NCBI GenBank assembly: GCA_026419785.1
Contig: JAODTK010002555.1
Location: 1 to 64,000, forward strand
Origin: Sclerodactyla briareus
Taxonomy: Eukaryota; Echinodermata; Holothuroidea; Dendrochirotida; Sclerodactylidae
Direction of reading: 5' to 3'
DNA length: 64,000 nucleotides
Shown: positions 10,338 to 21,260 of the stretch, piece by piece
Position numbering within the stretch: position 1 is the first letter of the stretch
Layout: every line of letters begins with the position of its first letter
The notes under the pieces: generated by a model
What the model was told of the DNA's origin: nothing
Database searches by the model: none
What the model saw: only the letters and a program-made list of their open reading frames with translations
Program-made: the position numbers and the translations under genes

Positions 10338-11985
10338 GAGTCCTTAAATAAGCACACTCAAGATTAAACTTTAAACCACATGACCCACTCCGACAGAGGT
10401 AAAATTCAGGTCAGAGGGTCCAAACATGAGGTAAACAATTATATCACAATGGTGAACCAGCCAGCTTTCGCAGATATTCATTTCTCGATTATAGCCAAAA
10501 CAAACAGTTTTTGAACCACTAAGTGACCTCGACTGACCTTTAATGATATGCAGTTTTTTGAGAATTGTTATTCTCCTGGGATAACATCCACTCCTAGGAG
10601 CATTTTGCATTCTGAGGCACACCCAGTTGCTATTGCCGGAAAAGCTACTGAAAATCAGTTTTTGACCCCTCAGGACCTTTAAGGACCTTCAATGACATGG
10701 CGGCTCTTATAAAAATTGTTCACACTCCATGCTGATGCATTCACCCTAGGAGCATATTGCATTCATGAACATGTCCAATGTTATGGCGACAAAGTATTAT
10801 AAAATTGGAACTTGACCCTTGTAACGATCAAGTAAGGTCCGATCGAAGCGGGAGTGTTTCTCTCCATCAATAAAGCACACAAACCTCAATCACATATCCA
10901 TAAAAATAACCAGTTTCTATTTTTGCCCGTCTATACTCTTAAATAAGCACATGTATTCAAGATTCGACCTTCACCCACATTGACCACCGACAGAGGTCAA
11001 ATTCAGGTCAGAGGTCACACACATGCAGGTCAACAATTATATCACAATGGTGAACCATCCAGCCTTGCAGATAGTTCAATTCTCCGATTATAGCAAAAAA
11101 CAGTTTTTGACCCCTAAGTGACCTCGATGACCTTTAATTGATATGACAGTTTTTATGAGAATGTTATTCTCCATGTGATACATACACTCCTAGGAGCATT
11201 TTGCATTTCTGATGGACACCCCAGTGCTATGCCGGAAAAGTACTGAAATCAGTTTTTGGCCCTAAGTGACCTTAATTGACCTTCAATGACATGGCGGTTG
11301 TTATTGAAAATTGTACACTCCATGTGATGCATTCACTCCTAGGAGCATATGCATCCAATGAACACGCCTAAGGTTATGGCGAAAAAGGTATAAAATGAAC
11401 TGTGACCCCTTGTAACTAGCAAAGTAAGTGTCGATCGAAGCGGGAGTTGTTCTCTCCATAAAGCACACAAACCTCAATCACATATCCAAAAATAACAGTT
11501 TCTATTTTTTTGCCCGTAACTCCTTAATAAGCACATTTATACAAGATCGACCTTCACCCACATGACCACCGACAGAGGTCAAATTTGGTCAGAGGCACAC
11601 AAATGCCAGGCAACAATTATATCCAATGGTGATCCAATCCAGCTTCGCAGATATTCAATTCTCCGATTATAGCCCAGAAAAAACAGTTTTTGACCCCTAA
11701 GTTGACCTCGAAAGACCTTTAATGATATGGACAGTTTTATGGCATTGGTACTCCAGTGCATACATCCACTCCTAGGAGAATTTTGCATTAGATGAAAACA
11801 CCCAGTGATATTGCCGGCAAAGTACGAAAATCAGTTTTTGAACCCCTAAGTGACCTTTAAGGACTTCATTGACATGGCGTTTGTATGAAAATTGTACCAT
11901 CCCTGTGATGCTCCCACTCCTAGTCGCATATTGCATTCCAATTAACATGTCCAAGGTTATTGCGAAAAAAGTATTAATTCTCATT
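10338..11985. repeat. Tandem repeat, ~590 bp unit, 2.8 copies
   Basis: Units start near 10,338, 10,935 and 11,520 with CTTAAATAAGCACA or similar. Each holds two diverged sub-repeats that include CAGTTTTTGACCCCTAAGTG, TGACCTTTAATGA and CACTCCTAGGAGCA. The third unit is cut off near 11,985. One unit carries perfect AGGTCA direct repeats at 10,994-11,017. Confidence 0.85.
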
Positions 11986-12019
11986 TCGATTGATCAGGAT
12001 AACTAATATGCAATGAGTC

Positions 12020-12660
12020 CCACAATTTACCCCAGTGAGTGATCTTGATGATGTTGACTAAATTTAACAGGAATGGTAGTAGGTCCTAGTCACAAAGTTC
12101 GTCAAAATCACCTAAAGTTGAGAAAATAATTGCATTAATTATTTAATTATGCTAACTGATATGTAAATTAAACACACATAATGACCTTCAGTGATTTCAC
12201 ACATGAAAGAGATTTATCGGGACTGTTAAGGCCTCACTCAACCAGTTTCGTGAGACTCCACAAAGTTTATAAATTTGTCTAATGCTATTGGGCCACTATT
12301 ATGCAATTAGTCATTGCAAGATGCCTCCAGTGACCTCGCCAATTGGCAAGAATTCATTGGCAGTGATAGTTGGCCCTATTCACCAAGTTTTCAATGAAAA
12401 TCCAATGAAGTTTGAAATACACATACATTAGGCTAATTAGGCTACTGCCAAAGAAGGCAACTTGACCTCGGATGACCTTGAAATTGCCGCCATGTTTTTT
12501 GGCTTCAACAACTAACCCCCCACCACCACGTTGTCGTGTAAATCGCACAACTTGAAAATTTTCGAAAACCTGCAAATTAGAGGGCACAATATAGATATAG
12601 CCCATTTTCGAACTTATCGAGATTTCACTCAACGGACGGTTTACCAACTTTGGTGTCAAT
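12020..12660. repeat. Diverged TGACCT-rich segment inside element B
   Basis: Recurrent phrases such as CACCAAGTTTTCAATGAAAATCC and TGACCTCGGATGACCTT tie this stretch to 15,000-15,620, 37,430-37,760, 45,400-45,660 and 63,800-63,990. Copies are too diverged for clear unit boundaries. Confidence 0.5.
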
Positions 12661-12806
12661 CGGATAAAGTGGTTCAAGAATGAGAGCGCTAACGCCTAAA
12701 TTTTCCGACGGCGGCGTAGACTGCGGCGGAGACGGCGTGCGGAGCCGGCGGTCACACGTCAAACCCAGAATATCCCCGACACTTATCAGGTTGCGGGGAT
12801 ATAATT

Positions 12807-13304
12807 ACTGTGTTCTGAACTACATTATAACCGTTGAGCTCAACATGTGCAGTAATAAAACCCCGTGACATGAGCGGACAATAGTGATTACGCGTGTGGA
12901 GAATTTAGTGTGCGTCATACCCTCATGGTCATTATGTGCTCATGGGAGGGTGGGGCGCACTCTCCTGTGTTCAGATATTAATCGCATCGAATTAGCCCAA
13001 CATCTATGTTATAGCAACTCCCATTAGCTTGTCCTCTCTCTGGCTGATATGTTTAGGTTAACTGGCAAGCTCGCAGACCTCCTGTACGACACTGTCCGAG
13101 GAGTGGGGAGGGGTGGGTGTGTGGGAGTGGGGAGGGGTGGTGTGGTGGAGGGGGGGGGTGGTGTAACCCTGCCATGAGTGGCCTCCCCACGATCAAGCTA
13201 GATGCAGGAGAATACCCTGCACAGAACGAGGTATTTAGCAAAACAAGCCTACTGTTTTTCACATATAAAATTTGGCAATGGACCATTGCGGTAAATTGTA
13301 ATTC
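12807..13304. other. No gene recognised; G-rich repeat
   Basis: A GGGGAGGGGTGG-type tract occupies 13,096-13,160 and gives a spurious Pro/His-rich ORF on the minus strand. Nothing else is assignable. Confidence 0.4.
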
Positions 13305-13499
13305 CTAAATTGACTTGAGTAGCTGTTCTAGATTTTCATAAACGGGTACCTGAGCAGCATGGTCGAAGTCATTATTTCCAGCAGGGTTTTCACGCACTTT
13401 CTGTCGGGGGCACAGATTTGTCCTGTAAGGGCAGTTCATGGTATCGAAACCGGAGGTGAAAAAGTAAAGTAAAACAAAGCCAGCCCAGCCCTTTTCCAC
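13305..13499 (-). CDS. Possible 3' coding exon, unknown protein
   Basis: I do not recognise the protein. The minus-strand frame has ordinary composition and ends in a plausible C-terminus (VPVYENLEQLLKSI, then stop). Upstream there is a pyrimidine-rich stretch and CTTACAG, a good splice-acceptor match that would start the exon near 13,430. Other coding-looking minus-strand frames lie at 13,646-13,864, 14,174-14,688 and 15,776-16,000. This could be the last exon of a host gene or chance; no polyadenylation signal stands out just downstream. Confidence 0.25.
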   Translation of the reverse strand: MEKGWAGFVLLYFFTSGFDTMNCPYRTNLCPRQKVRENPAGNNDFDHAAQVPVYENLEQLLKSI

Positions 13500-13645
13500 T
13501 GATTCACCTGCTTGATAGTTTTATGAGCAACTGGTTTGTCTGCCCGATTAACCATTAGGCTAACATGCCCGGTATAAGTAGCCTGCTCATCCACTGTTCC
13601 ATTAAACCAAGGTCGTCTACACTAGTTCAGTGCAACCCTGTGTCT

Positions 13646-13864
13646 TCATACTGCGGGCCTTAGCGTAGGCCTCAGCGAGGACCAATTACACCAGTCACTC
13701 CTTTGCTGTTCTAAATTCATAATCTCATCTGACAGGCACTGTTGCAGTGGCAGAGAGGCCAAGTTATCCTTGTATGCTTCCCAGCCATTACTTTCCAACA
13801 TACACGCCAGTGTTTGCGCTAGGTCCCGGAATCTGGAGGGAAATTTCTCCCCTCCCCCATCCAA
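13646..13864 (-). CDS. Possible coding exon, unknown protein
   Basis: The 72-codon minus-strand frame can be extended upstream without a stop to about 13,905. It reads like a soluble alpha-helical protein (FRDLAQTLACMLESNGWEAY, then SLPLQQCLSDEIMNLEQQ). I recognise no domain. A one-base indel near 13,900 would join it to further open sequence. It could be an exon of the same hypothetical minus-strand gene as its neighbours. Confidence 0.25.
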   Translation of the reverse strand: MDGGGEKFPSRFRDLAQTLACMLESNGWEAYKDNLASLPLQQCLSDEIMNLEQQRSDWCNWSSLRPTLRPAV

Positions 13865-14029
13865 ACGTTTGGGCCGGATTTCAGATTTTTTTGGGGACTT
13901 GGATATTATAAATCGCCGAAACCGTCATTTTCCTTCATTTCAGCAACAGTCACCACTTTGCGGATTTGTTCCTTGCATGGCTACACTGCTGCAGCACTGA
14001 GTTTAGATAGGTCGCAAAATGTGATGGGG

Positions 14030-14120
14030 GGGTGGAATTCCCCCTCACAATTTTTCAAGGGGGGAAAGGGGGTTTTGCAATCAAAGGGGGGGGGGCGCTG
14101 GGGAGGGGGGGTTCTCAGAA
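14030..14120. repeat. G-rich tract
   Basis: This has several runs of four to nine G, interrupted by short spacers. It is G-quadruplex-prone and prone to length errors. Confidence 0.6.
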
Positions 14121-14173
14121 CAAGCAGATCAGCGTAATCGTCCATCCATGCATACGACCAACCATTTTGTTTT

Positions 14174-14688
14174 TTACCAATAGGAAGGGTGTGTTGCGCT
14201 AAGGGGGTTACGCCTCCCTTCTTGGCCCAGTTTCTCTCCCATTAATACTCCCTTTCTCTGAACAACTACATTGCAAACATTGCAACACACGTTCACTGTA
14301 TAGAAGTGGGTCGTGGGGATGATGCTAACCCATGCCATACCGTTTCCTGCTTTCCTAACTTCATGATTGTCGCTGAGAGGCTCCAAATCCTTCAACGGCA
14401 CTCTTTTCCGGCCCATAGTGAATGTCCATTTCCAAGCGTAATTGTATTTGTTTGATTAAATGAGAAACAAGAATGATTATCTTCGAAGGCTTTACTAATA
14501 TCCCACAAATTAGCCAGCAGTGAGCCTAAGCTACTGAAACTGCTCTGATTTTGTGCATGGAACAAATCGAACTCGGACCCTGACAACAGAGAGTGACCCC
14601 CCCCCCCTTTCTGAAGACACTTGCAAATAATCTTCAGTCTTCTAAGGAAATGTGGTTTTGTATCAACCCATCCACATGCCTGTTTCAT
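14174..14688 (-). CDS. Possible coding region in two frames, unknown protein
   Basis: Two overlapping minus-strand frames (14,392-14,688 and 14,174-14,416) look coding by composition. The first contains a Ser/Phe/Leu-rich helical segment (SSFSSLGSLLANLWDISKAF), the second a Cys-rich stretch (VNVCCNVCNVVV). A single indel near 14,400 would join them. I recognise no family. The frame begins next to a C run, where length errors are likely. Its right edge meets the Helitron-like element at 14,738. Confidence 0.2.
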
Positions 14689-14737
14689 CCATTTGATGAT
14701 TTTTTAATAACCGTTGTTAGATTGCAGTTTTTAACGT

Positions 14738-15689
14738 TATATATCCCCACTTCGGGATATATTAATGCGTCGCGTCCGCCGCGTCCGCACGTTTCTTGTT
14801 CGCGCAATAACTCTCCAACACCTTGTCCGTTGGAGCCGAAACTTGGCACACATGTCCCCTTTTGGACATCTCGGATGATTCGAACATGGGCGTCGCCACA
14901 AGAACGCGGTCGCTAATTTTGCATCATTTTCACGATAGAATATTCTCTCGTTAGCGTCGCATAACTCTCTCAACACTAGGTCCGTTTTGAGCCGAAACTT
15001 GGCCACATGTCCACCAATAATCAACTCCAGATGGGGTCGATGAGTGGATGTCGCCCACAATGCGCAGGGTCAAGATAATTTGCGTAATTTGCGCAATTTT
15101 CAACAGTTGGTCGGATTTCCACGGAAACTTGGGAGGTGGGTGACTATTTTTGGTCCCGAAAAATTGAAAGGCCATTTCAAGGTAACCAAGAGTTCAAATT
15201 GTGCGAGTTACAAAAGGTTGTCGGATGTCAATGAAATGAGTAGATGTGGACGATGTTTGGTCCCGAAAAGAGTGGAGGAGATTTTAGGGGTAATCAGAGG
15301 TCAAGTCTCGCTAATCCCATAATTTGCACATTTTCGAAAGTTGGTTGATTCCACGAAACTTGGTAGCTGGGAGATATAATTGGTCAGAAAGAATTGAGTT
15401 GAAGGTATTATCAAGGTCACCAGAGGTAAAAAAAAAAATTCCGTATATCGAAAGTTTGTCGGATTCAACGAAATTGTGGTATGTGTGGACGATTTTTGGT
15501 CCCGAAAATGGTGGGATTTCGGCGGTCAATCAGAGGTCAAAGTCACGGCTAATTTGCCCAATATGCGCAATTTTTCGAAAGGGTTCCGACTTCAGATCTA
15601 CATGGCAAATTATATAACCATCTTCACCAAATGATCGCGAGGTGGGGATTAATATACACGTTGGCGGGTACCCGCCAGCATATGTCTAG
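14738..15689 (+). mobile_element. Helitron/Helentron-like non-autonomous element A
   Basis: The 3' end has a perfect 16-bp palindrome, TGGCGGGTACCCGCCA (15,662-15,677), eight bases, then CTAG (15,686-15,689) and a T. That is the layout of a Helitron 3' terminus. The 5' end is TTATATATCCCCACTTCGGG, and a subterminal inverted copy lies at 15,633-15,649 (GATCGCGAGGTGGGGAT). Such paired inverted segments are described for Helentron-type elements. The core carries four to five diverged ~120-130 bp repeats (15,000-15,620). There is no open reading frame of note. Confidence 0.6.
14960..15625. repeat. Diverged ~120-130 bp tandem repeats in element A
   Basis: Repeated phrases are TTGGTCCCGAAAA (15,150; 15,260; 15,498), CAGAGGTCAAG/A (15,296; 15,530), ACGAAACTTGG or similar, and TTTGCGCAATTTT/TTTGCACATTTTC. 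Spacing is about 115-130 bp. Confidence 0.6.
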
Positions 15690-15775
15690 TTTTACGTGAA
15701 TTTGATCCCATACCCACAGGTTATCCTAGAACTTGTACATGCACCAGTTGGGCGGAATCAGGTGCAATCGGTAGT

Positions 15776-16000
15776 CTATCGCTCTTTGTGCGGCTGCGGG
15801 CTGTCATGGTTGAACATTTGAAATAGTGTTTCGCTCAGGTCCTGCAGGGTTACAATGTCGGACACACGATAATAAGGAGGATGCATCAGTGGGCCTGACT
15901 TCAGGTCTTTCCGATTCGAAGACGAATGCAGACATTGAGCCTGTCCCTTCACCCCTCCTAAACTCCCCGAGGTACCCGAGCCAGCCAGCGGGATGTTCAA
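15776..16000 (-). CDS. Possible coding exon, unknown protein
   Basis: The minus-strand frame ends in LMHPPYYRVSDIVTLQDLSE... and stops at 15,776. It has ordinary composition and no low-complexity bias. I recognise no family. Overlapping ORFs exist in the other minus frame and on the plus strand (15,826-16,179), and I cannot decide firmly between them. It is a candidate upstream exon of the hypothetical minus-strand gene whose other pieces lie to the left. Confidence 0.2.
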   Translation of the reverse strand: MNIPLAGSGTSGSLGGVKGQAQCLHSSSNRKDLKSGPLMHPPYYRVSDIVTLQDLSETLFQMFNHDSPQPHKER

Positions 16001-16354
16001 CCGGGAGGCACCCCATAATTATTGTACAAAGATGCGCATTGACGATCACGAATCAGGTAGCTGACTCACAATCCTCGCCTACCATTCCGTTGAACCACAC
16101 AGTCTTAATTAGCATCGGATCCAAGATGAGGCGAAGTAGTGATGTAGCAAGAAAGCATTCAGTCTCCGCCTCAGTTTAACAGTGACCACTCACGCCATCA
16201 CGAGAATAATATAGGAGACTGGAAGCACAAATGAGCTGAAAACACAGAGCTTGGTATCTCTGCTCAGAAACAAGCATTGTAAACGTAATATTACGGCTCC
16301 TCTGTGTACCCTTCTACGTCCTCATGACCTACAAGACATCATTTACTTGGTGTT

Positions 16355-16385
16355 AGATCGAACATTATACCCCCCCCCCCCCTAT
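16355..16385. repeat. C homopolymer run
   Basis: A run of about 12 C within non-coding sequence. No other feature is apparent between 16,180 and 16,540. Confidence 0.5.
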
Positions 16386-16547
16386 AGCTTATTTCCGTTG
16401 ACGTCTTTCTTTCTCGCTCTTTCTTCACAGGAGGGGTTAGGGTGAGTCCCGTAAGACCGGCTGTGGATCGACCACCTCGGACAACTCCCTACTACTCTGC
16501 TCTCTCTAGAATGGACACAACCCCTCCCCCACCCCTTTAAGCGGCGC

Positions 16548-16895
16548 TCACACTTGTGCGATACGATTACGATACGATAAATTTATCGGACGTCGGTTAA
16601 AAAGTTGTTAATTCCAATTGGAGTGTTCACACCTGTGCATACGATACGATAAATTCAGCGGGACGTCGAGGTGAACATATTTTAACTTTCAAGGGCTCCT
16701 GGGCCACACGGGTGCGAGACGATACGATACGTACGATAAATTTATCGGACGTCGAGTTAAAAAGTGAGTTCAATAGGAGTATTACACCGGTTGCGATACG
16801 ATACGATACGATAAATTTATCGGACTCAGTTGAAAATATTTTAACTTTTATCGTACATAAAATTTATCGGATACGATAACTTGCGCAATGCAGTG
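16548..16895. repeat. GATAC / ATAAATTTAT palindromic tandem repeat
   Basis: About four units of 80-120 bp each contain one to four copies of CGATA/GATAC, the 14-bp palindrome CGATAAATTTATCG (near 16,575, 16,735 and 16,810; altered elsewhere) and GGACGTCG. Between them lies TTCACACYTGTGC/TTACACCGGTTGCG. It resembles the subterminal repeat zone of a DNA transposon, but no terminal ends were identified. Confidence 0.7.
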
Positions 16896-16899
16896 ATAA

Positions 16900-19800
16900 A
16901 CCTGCGCAATTCTGCGAAGAGTGGGTGGAACGCAAACAGTCTATTGGGGGCAAAGTGTAGGTGGAAGTGGGTTAGGGATAAATCAGGGGTTTGATGAAAT
17001 GTTTTGGGTAGTGAAAACCGGGAAAGGACAGGCCTGTGAATGAGCTTCTAGGCCCTATTTGCCAACTCTCAACGAAGGGCACTTACTTTTCAGGACAGTC
17101 AAGATCCTCGTAGGGTTCCCAATTCTAGATGATCAGGTTATAGAGATTTTCTTGGCCACAACCCCATTCTTTCGACGTTAAATCTTTAGAAAAAGATTGC
17201 TCTGATATCAAAACGTTCTCAAATTCGAGCCTCGGAGTCCACATCAGGTCGGCCCGGTACGTGAAATACCACAAAAGGAGGTTGCGTGCGAAGCGCCCGC
17301 CACAAAACGATTTTCGCAAAACACGGTGTGAAGTTCGAATTTTTTGCGTAGGAAAAATTAATTGGAATCAATTCTATGCCCTAGAATTCTCTATCATTTG
17401 TTTTCTGGTACATTACGGGCTGTCTCATTTGGACCATCCGTAAACGACTTTCCGAAGTGGGGGGAACGGGAGCGGGTGCTCCTCCTCGTATGTCCACGCC
17501 TTAAGCTGATTATCCATGATGCTATTTGTATATTAGTTCCATGCAGAAATTACAAAATGTACTATAGGACTACCTTAAAACCTGTGAGGTTCCAATTCGC
17601 TCGATATTACAAGCTATTTCCGGCATTGGAAATTGTACGTGAATCTAATCCCTACCCTATCTCTAATCATAGCAATATACACAATTGATTGTTATCAGGT
17701 TTACAATGCCGACAGCCAATCACGGCGGCGACGCGGTGTGTTTGTGTGTAAATACGTGTGTATATTGACGCGGAATAAGTATTGTTACCAAATTTTGCAC
17801 ATTATCTGGAAATTGATATAAAAAAGGTATATTACAAAAGAAAGTTCAAAATCTTATCGAAAATGAGGAAAGTGGGAAATGCAAATGAATGACGAATGCT
17901 GGCTTTGGAAATAAAAAAGGTTTTTTCAGATTCGAGGGTGGGGGGGGGTCATGATATTTCCGCCCACCACATTTTTCAACTGGGGGTGGACCTCCCCGCC
18001 CCAGTTCCTACGCCTTGAGAACGTACGTTTATCATCCTCGTGCGACCCCCTCACAATCAACCCCTCTCCCCTTCCGCGAATCCAATGCAGGAGTTAGAAC
18101 TCCAATGTGCCGGCCCTCAAGGTATTATTATACATGCCTGTCATAAATGACGACGTTAGGAGGAGATTTTCTTTCTTCTAAGATATACACATTGGTGTTG
18201 GTGTGTCACAGGGGCGGCATTCATGCTAGCAGTAACCAACACAAAATAAAAATGAAATAACGAGAAACACGTGATACTGTTGAAGGAGCCAAATTAAAAC
18301 CATAAAAATGTAGGTATTACTGAAGGGGGTATAGAGAAACTGTAGCGGTGTAGGCATACGTTTGGTCGTCGGTTCCTTTCCTCTTTTTGCTGAACTTGAC
18401 CACCACTCTAGCCTGTTGGGGTTGCACCCCCCCGCCCGCCCCCCCCCCCCTCTCCTTCCTCCCATTGCCGCTCGCAGCGACCATATAATATTCCCAAGAT
18501 CATCAACAGCCTGAACGCTCTTCCAACTTTTTTCCATATTGAGTGAGAGAACTATGGAGAAAAAATCATGCTCTAAGAAATAAACTGAACTGATGGTGCA
18601 GCAAAAAAAACAAATATTTTCACGAGTACCCCTTTCGAATCGCTAAACACTGAAAAAATTGCAAACGGGACGTTTTGAAAAGTTAAAACACATGCGGGTA
18701 AATGTGAAGTAGAACATAAAATAGGGCAATTATAAATGTGGGCGAGCCAGACAAGCCTGCAGAACAACGCGTCTGGCGGAAATTGCCCTACCTGCCATTT
18801 TTGCAAAGTGAAGGACTCTGTGTACAGAAATATGTAGTAGGTATCCACTACAAATGGTTGTTATATGTGATCCAAGATTGAAACAGTGCACCCACAAACA
18901 AACTGTACACTTGAGGCATCATATACCCTTCCCTGTAAAGTGGGTGTCTGATTGAAACAAGGTCAATCAGATCTCTGTTGGGGTTGGCCAAGGTGATTAT
19001 GACCCTCCTGCTTGAAAATGGTGGTGTAGTGTTCAGAGAGGCTTTTTTTTTTTTTCTTTTAACGACCATGTCGTAAAATCTTCCGAGCAGTGTGGCAGTG
19101 GCAAGGAGGAATGTTACCCAAAAGGACATTCTCGGGTATTTGTTGGTTGACATGAGTATAAAATTCACGCATGAATCGAAACCCTCGGCTAAGAAACGGC
19201 CATCCCAATTTATTCCCATACAAGGGGGGGGGGGGTAACGACTCTATCGTGGAGGCCCCTTCGTGCCTCTGGCTGTCTTGTTTGACTCGGGCCTCGGTCA
19301 TCTTCCATCACGATTCCGGCGATGGTCCTGTTTTCTAACTATCGTCTATTCCACATTCTACAACCCCAAGCCATCCCTTATTGCAAATTCAGGCATTCTG
19401 ATTGGCTAAATCCCAACACGTCGCGTACTATTTTTTGCAATAACATCAGCTGTTCAGAGTAACACACAATCGAATACTTGCTCGCTTTGCTGCGTTTTAG
19501 TAAACGCATACTTTTGCAACGCGAAATGTAAGGTTGCGTGAGCCTTTGGAAGTTTATGTTTACACGCGCAATCCGGCTTTCCAGTAAACGCGCGATCAAA
19601 GGCGCACTGCCTCAGCGGAATACAAACGAGCGAACGACGCGTCGCTCGTTGCCTTGGAGAACGCCATGTTCACACGCGCAGAACCCTCCGGTTTTGCACT
19701 CGTGGTTTGTATTGCGTCCCGTGACGTACACACAACACGCACTGCCAATCTTTGTGTTTAAACAAAATGGTACCAATGCAATTTACTTCGCTTGAACCAA

Positions 19801-20385
19801 CGCAATAGTTTACCCTAAGCTGCTATTTACTGTGTTAAGATATACAAAGATATCGATCGAAGATTGATATCTCCAATCGTTTGGATCATTCTTGTTGTGC
19901 GGGTTGTAGAATCGGAATAAACTACAGCCGGTCCCGACTTTTCCTGGTTTCTACACAGTCTCGACTCTGAATTTAGCTTTATAACGGACTCGGCTGCGCC
20001 TCGTTCGTCATTTACCTAAATTCAAAGTCTCCACTGTTTATTCGCCGTAAAAGTCTCCCAGTTGCCGTTTATCCCTTAAATATATTACAGAAACCATGGC
20101 AAGTTTGGCAACTAGCCTGCTGCCTAACTGCACAGAAGCTGCTCAGGAAATGTAATTGAATTCTCGGCTTGTTTTTTTGAAACGTGATGAAGTTCCTTTC
20201 AGAAAGATTACACCTGGACTGTTCCGTGAATGTAAGGAATCGTTATCTCTCCATAGATAAGTTTTCATAGAGAGCGATGGCGGGCTACTAGATGAAGTGT
20301 CTGACGATTTACCATCTCGGCCTAACGTATTTGAGTTAGGCCGAACTTGAAGTGATTTTAGTGTTCAAGTTTTCAAATGTCCATG
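16900..20385. other. No gene recognised
   Basis: This is 3.5 kb without a recognisable gene. A C/G-rich run lies at 18,429-18,450, and a short palindrome (AACGAGCGA...TCGCTCGTT) at 19,625-19,650. Next to it the phrase TTYACACGCGCA occurs twice (19,558 and 19,669). ORFs on both strands up to 123 codons show no motif. Confidence 0.4.
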
Positions 20386-20389
20386 TTTC

Positions 20390-21260
20390 GATGGCGCTTC
20401 CCATCATCAGTTCTAGTCACGACTACTTCTCTCCATATCAGTGTTGAAAATCTCCCTGAAATTGCCTTCGATACTATTGATCACAGTAATTCTATAGGAT
20501 AAGTTATGCACGTGTGGCGTTCGTGGACTGTCTCACAATTGGTTTGCAGCTACTTGGAATCGGCCGGCAATATGTTTCAATATGTCCAATATAGACAATA
20601 CTTCTCTGCTGTTTGACTAACAACATTGGTCAATTTTGAGACCACTGTTGTTAATCCTTTATTCTATTTGCGGATGACACTAGTATTTCAGAATCATAAT
20701 CTAGCATACACTTCTGGGCAGATATGCACCTTTGAATTTGAGTATATTTGTTGATTGGCTCAAATCGAATGTCCTTAAATTCATTGAAGACAAAGCTCGT
20801 GAACTTTCGATCACAGAATAAAGGATAGTAGCGATATTTCAGTTCTCTTGAACGGTATATTAATCACTGCATCCCCCATTTTTTATAACGTTTCTGGTTT
20901 ACAAATCGAGACAATTCAAATTGGCACACACCTGCAAATTCACTGACTATAATATCTAGAACAAATAGTATATAATCATTTGAAAATAATATCCCCAGGA
21001 TACTCTCCGACTTTATATAATCACTACTGCTGCCATTTGAACTATTGTCTTCTCGTTTGGGGCAGTGCTAGTTTTGTTTTTTTTCTTATGTAATTTGTAT
21101 AAATTACAGAAACGGATAATCATTTCAACATAATTTCAATACGCGAAAATAGAACATATGTTGACAAACCGGGGAGCCAGTGTTAACTTATGGAATTCAC
21201 TAAATCGGGGATTTGAAAACGACAAAAAAAGCTTAACATTTAAAAGTTTATTAAAATATG
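20390..21260 (+). pseudogene. Decayed LINE reverse transcriptase (3' half)
   Basis: Reading across frames on the plus strand gives AFDTIDH (palm motif A region) near 20,430, WFAAYLES-like residues near 20,545, FADDTSIS (catalytic motif C, FADD) near 20,670, NSLKTKLVNFRS near 20,780, then a KFLGLQIE-like segment near 20,890 and residues matching the C-terminal SILLPYLNYC...VWG region near 21,030. This order is diagnostic of a non-LTR retrotransposon of the Jockey/CR1 group. There are many stops and frame changes, so it is dead. No endonuclease domain or poly(A) tail was found. Confidence 0.75.

Larger units (their letters stand above)
10134..12806 (-). mobile_element. Helitron/Helentron-like non-autonomous element B
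   Basis: On the minus strand the right end reads GGCGGTTTACCGCC (hairpin), nine bases, then CTAG followed by a T at 10,137-10,133. This fits Helitron 3' ends (a short hairpin just before CTRR, inserted next to T). The left end near 12,806 reads TTATATCCCCGCAACCTG, followed by GTCGGGGATAT and a GC-rich CGCCGG stretch, as in element A at 14,738. The core is a ~590 bp tandem repeat (10,338-11,985). No Rep/helicase coding was found, so it is non-autonomous. Helitron versus Helentron is not settled; the exact 5' boundary is uncertain. Confidence 0.55.

Noticed and set aside
19625-19650. Palindrome AACGAGCGA...TCGCTCGTT as the centre of a foldback element
   Set aside because: The sequence beyond the ~12-bp arms is not complementary; the neighbouring ACACGCGCA phrases are direct, not inverted.
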